Assembly: GCF_003480435.1 (NCBI RefSeq)
Contig: NZ_QUJB01000004.1
Location: 165,016 to 224,949 of the forward strand
Direction: 5' to 3'
Origin: Clostridium sp. AM30-24
Lineage (GTDB): Bacteria > Bacillota > Clostridia > Lachnospirales > Lachnospiraceae
Length of the DNA: 59,934 nt
The number at the start of each line of letters is the position of its first letter. Position 1 is the first letter of the stretch. Below the pieces are notes generated by a model. That model saw only the letters and a program-made list of their open reading frames with translations. It had not been told where the DNA came from and searched no databases. This document shows positions 15,111-23,987 of the stretch, piece after piece. The position numbers were made by a program, and so were the translations under genes.

Positions 15111-17192
15111 ATGTTGAAGGCGGCACTTTTCAGTGATGGGACAAAAGAGTACCGCATCCCGGAAGAACCGGAGTGCGGGGAGCAGGTAACGATCAGGTTC
15201 CGGACTGGAGCCGGGGATGTGGATCGTGTGTATGCGGTGGTCCGGGATGCCGTAAGCCGGGAAGAGGGCAGGCGGCTGGAGCTTAAGAAAAAGGAATCCA
15301 TCGGAAGATTTGATTTCTATGAGACAGAGATTTTAGTGGGGGAGACCCCGCTGCGATATGATTTTGAGGCGGTAAAGGGGAGCGAGGTCTGCCATTACAA
15401 CCGTCTCGGCGTTCTGGAGGCCGGCGGCATGGATGCGCCTTTCGTGATCACACCTGGATTCCATGTACCGGAATGGGCGAAGGGCGCCCTGATGTACCAG
15501 ATCTTCGTGGACCGGTTTAACAATGGAGATCCGACGAACGATGTTCTGGGGGACGAGTATGTCTACATCGGATTCCCGGTGACGAAGGTGGAAAAATGGG
15601 ATGATCGGCTTTCGGTTCTCGATGTAGACCGGTTTTACGGCGGTGATATTCAGGGGATCTGGGATAAGTTAGACTATCTTCAGAGTCTGAAGGTGGAGGT
15701 CCTCTACCTGAGTCCGGTGTTCGTGTCTCCGTCGAACCATAAGTACGACTGTCAGGATTACGAGCATATCGATCCGCATTACGGTGTGATCGTAAAAGAT
15801 GAGGGCGGGCTTGTGACGGGAGACGCGTCGGACAACGGGAACGCGAAGCGGTATTCCGTGCGCACCTCTGACCGGGAAAATCTGGAGGCCAGCGATGAGT
15901 TTTTTGCCCGCTTTGTGCAGGAGGTCCATAAGAGGGGGATGCGGATCATCCTGGACGGCGTGTTCAACCACTGCGGTTCCTTCAATAAATGGATGGACCG
16001 GGAGAAGATCTATGAGAAGGACGGCGGGTATGAGCCGGGGGCTTACCTGACAGCGGACAGTCCATACCGGGATTTCTTCCTGTTCGGAGATCAGGACGGA
16101 TGGCCGGACAATGATTCCTACGAAGGCTGGTGGGGACATAACACGCTGCCGAAGTTAAATTACGAGGGATCCAAGAAGCTGTACCAGTATGTGCTGGACA
16201 TCGCGAAACGCTGGCTCTCCCCGCCATACTCCATCGATGGCTGGAGACTTGACGTGGCGGCGGATCTCGGACATTCACCGGAGATGAACCACCGGTTCTG
16301 GAGAGATTTCCGGAAGACGGTGAAGGAGGCGAACCCGGACGCGCTGATCCTGGCGGAACATTATGGGGACGCTTCAGACTGGCTTTCCGGGGATCAGTGG
16401 GACACGGTGATGAATTACGATGCGTTCATGGAGCCGATCTCCTGGTTCCTCACAGGCCTTGAGAAGCACAGCGAGCGGAAGGATGAGCACCTGCTCCACA
16501 ACAGCCAGGCGTTTATGTGCTCCATGCTTTCCAATATGAGCCGGATGCAGACGGGATCGCTATACGCGGCGATGAATGAGCTTTCGAACCACGATCACTC
16601 GAGATTCCTTACGAGAACGAACCGCGTGGTTGGACGGCTTTATAAGCCGGAGGACGCTGAGAACGCGGAAAAAGGCATCAATTACGGAACATTCCGCTCC
16701 GGCGCCCTGATCCAGATGACATGGCCGGGGGCTCCGACGATCTATTACGGGGATGAGGCCGGTGTCTGCGGCTGGACAGATCCGGACAACCGGAGAACGT
16801 TCCCGTGGGGAAAGGAAGATCTGGAGCTCACGGAATTCCACCGGTATCTGACGGGGATCCGGAACAGGACTTCTGTGTTCAGGCGGGGTGCGTTTAAGCC
16901 GCTGTTGGCGGAGAACGGCATGATCGCCTACGGAAGGTTTGACGCAGACGAGCAGGGAGTCGTCGTGGTGAACAGCGAGGATTATGCACAGAGAGTCCGG
17001 ATCCCGGTATGGGAAGCGGAGGTGACCGCAGATGCCATGGTCCGTGTGATGCTCACGGACGCGAAGCGCTACAATGTGGGAAGCCTGAAATACCCGGTGG
17101 TGGATGGTGTGATGGAAGTGGAGCTTCCGGGAAATGGAGCGATGATCTTTATCGCGCGGAGTTCTGGGCAGGATGATGAAAAAACTGCTTGA
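15111..17192 (+). CDS. GH13 alpha-glycosidase (neopullulanase/cyclomaltodextrinase type)
   Basis: This 693-residue enzyme carries an N-terminal CBM34-like beta domain (about 1-115) and then the GH13 barrel beginning MYQIFVDRFNNGDPTNDV. Catalytic residues are visible: Asp in GWRLDVAADLG (about 381, nucleophile), Glu in LILAEHYGD (about 415, acid/base) and Asp in LSNHDHSRFL (about 493). The combination fits cytoplasmic neopullulanases that cut cyclodextrins, pullulan or maltodextrins. No signal peptide is present. An AAGGGAGGC ribosome-binding site lies upstream of the ATG. It is a single gene; the maltodextrin uptake system is not in this window. Confidence 0.9.
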   Translation: MLKAALFSDGTKEYRIPEEPECGEQVTIRFRTGAGDVDRVYAVVRDAVSREEGRRLELKKKESIGRFDFYETEILVGETPLRYDFEAVKGSEVCHYNRLGVLEAGGMDAPFVITPGFHVPEWAKGALMYQIFVDRFNNGDPTNDVLGDEYVYIGFPVTKVEKWDDRLSVLDVDRFYGGDIQGIWDKLDYLQSLKVEVLYLSPVFVSPSNHKYDCQDYEHIDPHYGVIVKDEGGLVTGDASDNGNAKRYSVRTSDRENLEASDEFFARFVQEVHKRGMRIILDGVFNHCGSFNKWMDREKIYEKDGGYEPGAYLTADSPYRDFFLFGDQDGWPDNDSYEGWWGHNTLPKLNYEGSKKLYQYVLDIAKRWLSPPYSIDGWRLDVAADLGHSPEMNHRFWRDFRKTVKEANPDALILAEHYGDASDWLSGDQWDTVMNYDAFMEPISWFLTGLEKHSERKDEHLLHNSQAFMCSMLSNMSRMQTGSLYAAMNELSNHDHSRFLTRTNRVVGRLYKPEDAENAEKGINYGTFRSGALIQMTWPGAPTIYYGDEAGVCGWTDPDNRRTFPWGKEDLELTEFHRYLTGIRNRTSVFRRGAFKPLLAENGMIAYGRFDADEQGVVVVNSEDYAQRVRIPVWEAEVTADAMVRVMLTDAKRYNVGSLKYPVVDGVMEVELPGNGAMIFIARSSGQDDEKTA

Positions 17193-17217
17193 TTTTTGAA
17201 TTAATGTATGGTATCAT
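17189..17217 (+). promoter_or_regulatory. Promoter of the tRNA-Tyr/Phe/Gly cluster
   Basis: TTGATT and TATCAT are separated by 17 bp, about 20 bp before tRNA-Tyr. The -35 overlaps the stop codon of the GH13 gene. Confidence 0.65.
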
Positions 17218-17238
17218 TTTGACTTGTCAGAATGATAT

Positions 17239-17320
17239 GGGCGGATTCCCGAGTGGCCAAAGGGGACAGACTGTAAATCTGCTGCAACTTGCTTCGGTGG
17301 TTCGAATCCACCTCCGCCCA
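17239..17320 (+). tRNA. tRNA-Tyr (GTA)
   Basis: An 82-nt class II tRNA with acceptor GGGCGGA/TCCGCCC, anticodon GTA in the loop CTGTAAA, a long variable arm and the T-arm GGTGGTTCGAATCCACC. CCA is not encoded. It is the first of three tRNA genes probably transcribed together. Confidence 0.97.
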
Positions 17321-17360
17321 TTATTGATTCAGGAAGTTAGGGAATGAAAAGCTCCAGATT

Positions 17361-17429
17361 GAATAAATTTCCAAATAAAATTCCTTATGTGAGCAAGCTC
17401 CCAACGGAATTTTCTTTGTAAATTTATTA
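17361..17429 (+). repeat. Long imperfect hairpin between tRNA-Tyr and tRNA-Phe
   Basis: Arms of about 24 nt (starting GAATAAATTTCC and ending TAAATTTATT) pair with a few mismatches around a 21-nt loop. It lies in the spacer of the tRNA transcript and may be a processing or pausing structure, or a decayed insertion. Confidence 0.5.
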
Positions 17430-17457
17430 CCTTTCCTCTGTGCTTCCAAATTTATGC

Positions 17458-17530
<73 letters not shown>

Positions 17531-17568
17531 TTAGAGGTAATGGCAATGTTGCCTCTCATTACTTATAC

Positions 17569-17639
17569 GCGGGTGTAGTTCAATGGTAGAACACCAGCCT
17601 TCCAAGCTGGATACGTGGGTTCGATTCCCATCACCCGCT
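17569..17639 (+). tRNA. tRNA-Gly (TCC)
   Basis: A 71-nt tRNA with acceptor GCGGGTG/CACCCGC, anticodon TCC in the loop CTTCCAA, and T-arm GTGGGTTCGATTCCCAT. A terminator follows 15 nt later, closing the three-tRNA unit. Confidence 0.97.
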
Positions 17640-17653
17640 CTTCTTATGAATTG

Positions 17654-17685
17654 CCGGATCTCTGAATCTCAGAGGTCCGGTTTTT
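17654..17685 (+). terminator. Terminator of the tRNA cluster
   Basis: CCGGATCTCTG pairs with CAGAGGTCCGG around AATCT and is followed by five T residues. Confidence 0.85.
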
Positions 17686-17752
17686 CTATATAATAATTGT
17701 GTCAGAATGTCAGAATACCCCATAAAAGCTGATACCCCACAGGAGGACGCAC

Positions 17753-19525
17753 ATGAATTTACGCGAATATCTGAAAACCACCAACCTCATCACCGACGGC
17801 GCCTTCGGAACCTATTTTGCCGCAAAATACCAGACCCAGGATATCCCGGAGCTGGCAAATATTACTGCGCCGGAGAAGGTAAAGAAGATCCACGAAGAAT
17901 ACCTGAATGCCGGAGCGAAATTTATCAGGACAAATACTTTTGCGTCAAACACAGAAACATTGCAGGAGGATTTTGCGGAAGTTGAGAAAAACATTCAGGC
18001 GACGGTTGAGATCGCGAGAGACGCGGTAAACGGGAGAGATGCCTGGATCGCGGGAGATATCGGCCCGATTCCGGTGAATGGAGCGGAGGACGCGGCGGCA
18101 GCGGCGGACGAGTATTATCAGATCGCGAAGACCTTTGCGGAGCGCGGTGTCACAGTTCTGGATTTTGAGACATTCGCGGACCTTGACGGAATTCTCCCGG
18201 CGATCAAAAAGATCTGCGCGGAATATGAGATGTTTATCATGGTCTCCTTCTCTGTAAACCAGTTCGGCTACAGCGCGGCGGGACTCAGCGCGAAGCGCCT
18301 GTTAGCGGATGCGGCGGCTGTTCCGGAGATCGCAGCAGTGGGCTTAAACTGCGGTGTGGGTCCGGCTCATATGCGCCAGATCCTGGAAAAGGCAGGACGT
18401 CCTGGGGATAAGTTCCTGCTTGCGATCCCGAATGCGGGATATCCGACACTGACGAGAAATAAGCTCCAGTTTGGAAATACACCGGCCTACTTTGCGGAGA
18501 AGATGAAGGAACTCCAGGCGCTGGGCGCAGATATTCTCGGCGGCTGCTGCGGAACGACCCCGGAATTTATCAGAGAAATGTCTTCATGGGACGGAATCTT
18601 AAACAAGATTGTCCTGGATACAGAGACGGATAATGGGGAGCAGACGGGACATGTCCAGAGACATGGATTCCTCTACGATGAAAACGGAGAGAGAAAACAG
18701 AAAAAGCTTATCGCGGTAGAACTTGCTCCGCCGTTCGATGCGGATGATGAGAAGCTTTTAGAGTCTGCCCACCTCTTAAAGAACGCGGGCGTGGATGTCC
18801 TCACATTCCCGGATTCCCCGTCTGGACGTACAAGAGTCGATTCCGTCCTCATGGCGAGCAAGGTCCGCCAGGCTACAGGCCTTTCTGTGATGCCGCATAT
18901 CTGCTGCCGTGACCGGAATGCCATCGCTATGCGATCCCTGTTTTTGGGAGCGGCCATCAATGACATCCATAACTTCTTAATTATTACAGGAGATCCGATC
19001 CCGTCCACAGCGAGACAGACCGTAAAGGCGGTGTTCAACTCCGACTCCACCGGTCTCATGAAGATCGCAAAGGAGATGAACGAGGATGTCTTCGCGAAGA
19101 ACCCGCTGTGCTACGGCGGCGCCATCAACCAGGGAAGAAAGAACCTGGATGTGGAGATCGGACGTGTGAAGAAAAAGATGGAAGAGGGCGCGGAGTTCTT
19201 CCTGACCCAGCCGGTATTCACGGAGGAGGACGCGGCGAGACTGCGCCGGATCAAGGAGGAGACGGGCGCGAAGATCCTCTGCGGGATCATGCCGCTGATC
19301 AGCAGAAAGAACGCCATGTTCATGAAGAACGAGATCGCGGGTGTCAACGTGACGGACGAGATCGTGGCGAGATATCCGGAGAAAGCGAACCGAAAGGAAG
19401 GCGAGGCAGCGGGAATCCAGCTCGCGAAGGAAGTTATGAAGATGGTGGAAGACTTCGCGGACGGATATTATTTCTCATTCCCGTTCAACCGTGTATACAT
19501 GTTACAGGACATTATGGGAAAATAA
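17753..19525 (+). CDS. Bifunctional homocysteine S-methyltransferase / methylenetetrahydrofolate reductase
   Basis: This 590-residue fusion (YitJ type) has an N-terminal homocysteine methyltransferase domain (about 1-285) with zinc-ligand cysteines in LNCGVGP (near 199) and GGCCGTTPE (near 262-270). The C-terminal flavin-dependent MTHFR domain spans about 310-590 (ELAPPFDADDEKLLESA at its start, then CCRDRN and ITGDP). It links folate one-carbon units to methionine synthesis and homocysteine methylation in the cytoplasm. The ATG follows CAGGAGGAC. No S-box or T-box is seen in the short upstream gap (17686-17752), although a TATAAT-like element lies at 17689. Confidence 0.93.
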   Translation: MNLREYLKTTNLITDGAFGTYFAAKYQTQDIPELANITAPEKVKKIHEEYLNAGAKFIRTNTFASNTETLQEDFAEVEKNIQATVEIARDAVNGRDAWIAGDIGPIPVNGAEDAAAAADEYYQIAKTFAERGVTVLDFETFADLDGILPAIKKICAEYEMFIMVSFSVNQFGYSAAGLSAKRLLADAAAVPEIAAVGLNCGVGPAHMRQILEKAGRPGDKFLLAIPNAGYPTLTRNKLQFGNTPAYFAEKMKELQALGADILGGCCGTTPEFIREMSSWDGILNKIVLDTETDNGEQTGHVQRHGFLYDENGERKQKKLIAVELAPPFDADDEKLLESAHLLKNAGVDVLTFPDSPSGRTRVDSVLMASKVRQATGLSVMPHICCRDRNAIAMRSLFLGAAINDIHNFLIITGDPIPSTARQTVKAVFNSDSTGLMKIAKEMNEDVFAKNPLCYGGAINQGRKNLDVEIGRVKKKMEEGAEFFLTQPVFTEEDAARLRRIKEETGAKILCGIMPLISRKNAMFMKNEIAGVNVTDEIVARYPEKANRKEGEAAGIQLAKEVMKMVEDFADGYYFSFPFNRVYMLQDIMGK

Positions 19526-19544
19526 AGAACTGCAAAGATACAGA

Positions 19545-19573
19545 TTGACAGCTTTTTTTCCTTGTGTTATCAT
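19545..19573 (+). promoter_or_regulatory. Sigma-A promoter of the rhodanese-TtcA gene
   Basis: A perfect TTGACA and TATCAT are separated by 17 bp. A weak hairpin (AACCCT/AGGGCTT, 19596-19623) followed by T residues lies in the leader and might attenuate. Confidence 0.65.
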
Positions 19574-19689
19574 GTCAACCGTTGTATAAAATCGGAAAAA
19601 CCCTTGAAAATACAGGGCTTTTCTTCCTATAGAAATAGTGACGGCGCCCCGGCATCCGGAGACGGCCGTAAACGGAGAACAGAAAAAGA

Positions 19690-20946
19690 ATGATTAAAAC
19701 GATTACAGCCGCAGAGCTGATCAATGGAAGAACCTTTGACCGGACGATCATTGACATCCGGCCGGCGGAGGAATACAAAAAGGGGTCCATGGACGCCGCC
19801 TTAAATATCCCGGAGGACAAGCTGGTAGAATACCTGGAGAATCCTGAGGAGGCGGACCTGGAATCCGGCACCATCGGTGAGGGAAAGGCCTGGGAAGAGG
19901 GCGTGAATGTGGGAAAGCTTCTCGCGGCGATCCCGAAGGACAAGCCGGTATGGGTACTCTGTCACACCGGAAATAAGAGTCTTTACGTTGCGGAGCTTTT
20001 GAGCGATGCGGGCTTTGATGCCGGAAGCGTGGAGGGCGGATACCGTTCCTTCCTGCGTCTGTCCCTGTCCATGATGGTCATGAACGAGGAAGAGGTCACA
20101 GAGCGGACGAAAGCCATCGAGCGCAGCATCATCACGAAATACCGCAAGTCCATCTGGAGACGGTTCACAAAGGGAGTCCATGACTACGAGTTAATTAAGG
20201 AAGGCGATAAGATCGCGGTCTGCATTTCCGGCGGAAAAGACTCGATGCTGATGGCGAAGCTTTTACAGGAGCTGCAGCTTCACGGCAAGGTAAAATTCGA
20301 CCTTGTGTTCCTTGTGATGAATCCGGGCTACAACGAGGACAACTGGAATATCATCTTAAACAACGCGAAGCTTCTCGGCATCCCGATCAACGTGTTTGAG
20401 AGCGATATCTTCAACATTGTCGCTGACGTGGATAAGAGCCCGTGCTATCTCTGTGCGAGAATGCGCCGCGGTTACCTTTACTCCCATGCGAAGGAGCTCG
20501 GCTGCAATAAGATCGCATTGGGGCATCATTTCGATGACGTGATCGAGACGACGCTCATGGGCATGCTGTACAGCGGAAAAGTCGAGACGATGATGCCGAA
20601 GCTCCACAGCAAGAACTTCGAGGGCATGGAGCTGATCCGCCCGATGTATATGGTCCGCGAGGCGGATATCAAGGCATGGAGAGATTACAACCACCTTCAC
20701 TTTATCCAGTGTGCCTGCCGCTTCACTGAGCGCTGCGCGACCTGCGGCGGCGAAAAGGGATCGAAGCGCGACGAGATGAAGGAGCTGATCGCGGAGCTCA
20801 GGAAGCGCTGTGACACCATCGACATGAACATCTTCAACAGTGTCCACAATATTAATTTAAAAACGGTCATCGGCTATCACAAGGGAGACTGGACGTATAA
20901 TTTTCTTGATGACTACGATGAGGAAGAGAAGAAAATGCCGCGGTAG
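19690..20946 (+). CDS. Rhodanese domain fused to a TtcA-like tRNA thiolation ATPase
   Basis: The 418-residue protein joins a rhodanese (about 1-125, active-site loop CHTGNKS with Cys near 91) to a TtcA/TilS-type PP-loop enzyme (about 140-415). The latter has SGGKDS near 179, CYLC near 254 and a Cys-rich stretch CACRFTERCATC near 340, likely an iron-sulfur or zinc site. TtcA-type enzymes put sulfur on cytidine 32 of tRNA. The fused rhodanese could hand over persulfide sulfur directly, which is inference. It is monocistronic, followed by the tRNA-Leu promoter. Confidence 0.88.
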   Translation: MIKTITAAELINGRTFDRTIIDIRPAEEYKKGSMDAALNIPEDKLVEYLENPEEADLESGTIGEGKAWEEGVNVGKLLAAIPKDKPVWVLCHTGNKSLYVAELLSDAGFDAGSVEGGYRSFLRLSLSMMVMNEEEVTERTKAIERSIITKYRKSIWRRFTKGVHDYELIKEGDKIAVCISGGKDSMLMAKLLQELQLHGKVKFDLVFLVMNPGYNEDNWNIILNNAKLLGIPINVFESDIFNIVADVDKSPCYLCARMRRGYLYSHAKELGCNKIALGHHFDDVIETTLMGMLYSGKVETMMPKLHSKNFEGMELIRPMYMVREADIKAWRDYNHLHFIQCACRFTERCATCGGEKGSKRDEMKELIAELRKRCDTIDMNIFNSVHNINLKTVIGYHKGDWTYNFLDDYDEEEKKMPR

Positions 20947-21009
20947 ATAAGAATATTTTAGGGCGTCAGTCGGTGGGAAAATTGCGCGGAAAATTAAACA
21001 AAAGCGTAA

Positions 21010-21038
21010 TTGACAATTCTTTTCAAACACGCTATAAT
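21010..21038 (+). promoter_or_regulatory. Consensus sigma-A promoter of tRNA-Leu
   Basis: A perfect TTGACA, a 17-bp spacer and a perfect TATAAT, 21 bp before the tRNA. This is the strongest promoter on the plus strand in the window and may also serve the downstream riboswitch and mntP. Confidence 0.88.
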
Positions 21039-21058
21039 GAGATTCTATCGGAGATCAT

Positions 21059-21138
21059 GCGGATGTGGCGGAACTGGCAGACGCACCAGCCTTAGGAGCT
21101 GGCGGGCAACCGTGGGGGTTCAAATCCCTTCATCCGCA
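21059..21138 (+). tRNA. tRNA-Leu (TAG)
   Basis: An 80-nt class II tRNA with acceptor GCGGATG/CATCCGC, anticodon TAG in the loop CTTAGGA, a short extra arm and the T-arm GGGGGTTCAAATCCCTT. CCA is not encoded. Confidence 0.95.
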
Positions 21139-21164
21139 TTCTTCTTTAGAATCACGAATCGAAT

Positions 21165-21238
21165 AGCTACCAGAATAGGGGAGTAGTCGGCGCCGCTGGC
21201 GCAGTAAGGCCAACATACTGGAAATGATCCTGGTTTTA
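21165..21238 (+). promoter_or_regulatory. Manganese riboswitch aptamer (yybP-ykoY family)
   Basis: The conserved boxes are present: GGGGAGTAG at 21178-21186, the GGCGCC/GGCGC helix, and GTAAGGCCAACATACTGG around 21204-21221. ACCAG (21169-21173) pairs with CTGGT (21230-21234) as the closing stem. This family senses Mn2+ and typically sits in front of manganese exporters. It begins only about 27 nt after tRNA-Leu and lies 120 nt before mntP. High Mn2+ is expected to stabilise the aptamer and prevent formation of the terminator. Confidence 0.9.
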
Positions 21239-21249
21239 CTTTAAATGAT

Positions 21250-21292
21250 GAGACTTATCTGTCGGGAAAAGACAGAGGGGGTCTCTTTTTTT
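21250..21292 (+). terminator. Riboswitch expression-platform terminator
   Basis: GAGAC pairs with GTCTC outside an inner hairpin CTGTC/GACAG, followed by seven T residues. It lies between the aptamer and mntP, so it is the likely on/off switch. Confidence 0.75.
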
Positions 21293-21357
21293 ATGCATTT
21301 GCGGGCCTCTCACTGGTGGGAAGAGCAACAAGAAATAAAATTTGGAGGAAATGATCT

Positions 21358-21921
21358 ATGGGACTTCTGGAATTGTTTATTCTGGCCGTAGGGCTGTCGA
21401 TGGACGCCTTCGCGGTGTCTGTCTGTAAGGGCTTGTCGGTGACGAAAATGGAACCGAAGCATGCGTTGCTCTGCGGCGCTTATTTTGGCGGATTTCAGGC
21501 GCTGATGCCGGCCCTTGGTTATCTTCTGGGAAGTCAGTTTGAATCCATGATCACCCAGATCGACCACTGGATCGCCTTTGTACTTCTCGGGATCATTGGA
21601 TCAAGCATGATCAAAGAATCCAGGGAGGACGAAGAGGAAGAGGTCAGCGCGAGCTTTGATGTGAAGAACATGCTGGCGCTGGCGGTTGCGACGAGTATTG
21701 ACGCCCTCGCGGTGGGAGTCACCTTCGCGTTTCTCCATGTAAATATCGTCTGGGCGGTGACCTTTATCGGCTGTACGACGTTTGTCCTGTCAGCAATCGG
21801 GGTAAAGGTCGGTAATGTATTTGGGATGAAATATAAGTCGAGGGCGGAGCTGGCCGGCGGAGTGATCCTGATACTCATGGGAGTTAAGATTCTGTTGGAG
21901 CATCTGGGATTTTTAGGCTGA
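21358..21921 (+). CDS. mntP: MntP-family manganese exporter
   Basis: The 187-residue protein has six membrane helices in two repeats, each with an acidic residue in the first helix: [14 protein letters not shown] near residue 16 and [12 protein letters not shown] near 120. These are the DUF204/MntP hallmarks, and MntP pumps excess Mn2+ out of the cell. GGAGG lies upstream of the ATG. The manganese riboswitch in its leader strongly supports the function. Confidence 0.95.
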   Translation: MGLLELFILAVGLSMDAFAVSVCKGLSVTKMEPKHALLCGAYFGGFQALMPALGYLLGSQFESMITQIDHWIAFVLLGIIGSSMIKESREDEEEEVSASFDVKNMLALAVATSIDALAVGVTFAFLHVNIVWAVTFIGCTTFVLSAIGVKVGNVFGMKYKSRAELAGGVILILMGVKILLEHLGFLG

Positions 21922-21950
21922 TATGAGATACAAATAGACCTCCTGGATTC

Positions 21951-21979
21951 TTGACAATGGTTTGGCAGACCGATATAAT
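21951..21979 (+). promoter_or_regulatory. Consensus promoter of the VanW-family gene
   Basis: A perfect TTGACA, a 17-bp spacer and a perfect TATAAT. The leader of about 130 nt contains a hairpin with CAGGGT/ACCCTG arms (about 22031-22063). Confidence 0.8.
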
Positions 21980-22119
21980 GAGTGAGTATCCGAGAAGCGT
22001 ACAGCAGTGTACGATGAACATTGTATACATCAGGGTTCGGCATCATTTGATGCGGACCCTGTAACTATGTTGACATAAGCATGGAAAACGATTCTAATTT
22101 TCCGGAAAGTTGAAGAAAT

Positions 22120-23910
22120 ATGGAAAAGAGAAACACAAACAGACAGAGAGAACATCGGGACGAGTACCGCCAGCATTCCCCGGCGTGGATCCGGGCACAG
22201 CGCAGGAAGAGAAAGCTCATTATGAGACGGCGGATCATGATCGGCGGAGCGGTGATCTGCGTCGTGCTGATCGCGGGCGTGATCCGGATCTTTTCCGGCG
22301 GAAAGAGCCATGGAAAAGAGACGGAGGCCAGTGCCATCGAGGAATCCACATTCCAGGCATCCGATATCAGCGTAAACGGAATTTCCTTAAAGGGAATGAC
22401 GAGAAGTGAGGCGAAGGCCGCTATTGAAAAAGAATATCCGTGGAAGGTGACGATCACCTACAACGGGGAGAGTATCGACGCGGAGAACCTGATCGACACT
22501 GATCTTGACGCGTTTTTAGATGGAATCTGCACGGGAAAGGCAGAGGGAGAGTACACCTTCGCGGTTGAAGACTCCGAGGATCTGCAGTCCGCTGCGGCAG
22601 AGGCAGCGGCGGACGCGGCGGCGAAGTGGGATGTGAAGGCAAAGAACGGCTCTATCTCCGAGTATGACGCTGCGACGGATAAGTTCCTGTTTGCGGACGG
22701 AGCTCCGGGCAAGGCGGTGAACCAGGAGAAGCTTATAAAGGACCTCGTGGAGGCTGCGACAAGCGGAAACTATGACGCCGTGATCCAGGCTGAGGTCAAT
22801 GAGAGCCAGCCGGAGCTTTCCGCAGCGAACGCGAAGGAGCAGTATAAGACTCTTTCTACGTTTACGACGGAGACGACCGTCAACGAGAAGAGAAATACAA
22901 ACGTAAAGCTTGCGGCCAGGGCTATCAACGGAACCATCGTGCAGCCGGGTGAGGAATTTTCCTTTAATAAGATTGTAGGACAGCGTACGGCGGAAAAGGG
23001 ATATCAGGAAGCGGCTGCCTACAGTGGAGGCGAGGTCGTACAGGAACCGGGTGGTGGTGTCTGCCAGGTATCTTCGACGATGTACCGTGTGGCATTCCAG
23101 TCCGGTATGCAGATCACGTTCCGAAGATCCCATACCTTTGAGCCGAACTACGTAACTCCGGGACAGGATGCGGCGATCAGCTGGGATATTCCGGATTTCC
23201 GGTTTATCAATACGTCAAAGGCAGCGATCGGTATCCGCGCGAACTACAGCAACCGGAAGATGACAGTCTCCTTCTACGGAGTACCGGTTCTGGAAGATGG
23301 AATCACCTGGAGTCTGGAGTCTGAGAAGACGGATGAGCTTCCACCGCCGGAGCCGACCTATGTGGAGGATCCGACGCTGGATCCGGGTACCGAGGTGACA
23401 CAGAAGGCAGCGACGAACGGCAGCCGCTGGGTTACCTATAAGATCGTTTCAAAGAACGGAACCGTTATTGAGAAGACAGAAGATCACGCGAAAACCTACA
23501 AGGGACATGCAGCTGTGATCCGCAGAAATACGGGAACCGTGAAGGTTTCACCGGATGAGACGACAGCCGTTGAGTCCACGTCGGCAGCAGCTGTAGACGG
23601 AATGCCGGACGGATATGTTCCGGGCGAGAGCGTCGCGCCGGAGAGTTCCGCCGCCGCGACAACAGCCGCCGGTTCTTCCGGCACATCGGCGGCAGCGGCG
23701 TCCACCGGTGGCTCTGAGACAAAGGGCACACACAGTGAGACAACGGCTGCATCGACGACAGCGGCAGCGACTGAGGCAGCGACGACGGCTGCACCGGCGA
23801 CAGAAGCAACGACGGCGGCCACGCCAAAGGGCCCGGGTGAGGAAACAACCGCGGCTGCGCCGACGGAAGCCATTGGAAATATTGCAGGATTTCCGGGAGA
23901 TGGGAACTAG
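22120..23910 (+). CDS. VanW-family cell-envelope protein
   Basis: This 596-residue protein starts with a basic cytoplasmic tail and one membrane segment (about 40-58), so most of it faces outside. A PG_binding_4-like domain (about 70-220) precedes the VanW domain (about 245-375: NVKLAARAINGTIVQPGEEF, then GGGVCQVSSTMYRVAFQSG). A G5-like stretch and a long Thr/Ala/Ser-rich tail (about 470-590) follow, probably an extended wall-spanning region. VanW domains occur in wall-associated proteins; the reaction is unknown, and there is no van resistance cluster here. The Thr/Ala tail is low in complexity and may vary in length among strains. Confidence 0.88.
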   Translation: MEKRNTNRQREHRDEYRQHSPAWIRAQRRKRKLIMRRRIMIGGAVICVVLIAGVIRIFSGGKSHGKETEASAIEESTFQASDISVNGISLKGMTRSEAKAAIEKEYPWKVTITYNGESIDAENLIDTDLDAFLDGICTGKAEGEYTFAVEDSEDLQSAAAEAAADAAAKWDVKAKNGSISEYDAATDKFLFADGAPGKAVNQEKLIKDLVEAATSGNYDAVIQAEVNESQPELSAANAKEQYKTLSTFTTETTVNEKRNTNVKLAARAINGTIVQPGEEFSFNKIVGQRTAEKGYQEAAAYSGGEVVQEPGGGVCQVSSTMYRVAFQSGMQITFRRSHTFEPNYVTPGQDAAISWDIPDFRFINTSKAAIGIRANYSNRKMTVSFYGVPVLEDGITWSLESEKTDELPPPEPTYVEDPTLDPGTEVTQKAATNGSRWVTYKIVSKNGTVIEKTEDHAKTYKGHAAVIRRNTGTVKVSPDETTAVESTSAAAVDGMPDGYVPGESVAPESSAAATTAAGSSGTSAAAASTGGSETKGTHSETTAASTTAAATEAATTAAPATEATTAATPKGPGEETTAAAPTEAIGNIAGFPGDGN

Positions 23911-23987
23911 GGAAATCTTTGCGCGCATTGGCAATGGCACTGGCAGATACAGGAAACCACCAGATAGAAACAAGGGGTGAATGCGGC

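Noticed and set aside
22120..23910. Vancomycin-resistance function for the VanW gene
   Set aside because: VanW domains are common in wall proteins and no vanHAX or vanRS genes accompany it.
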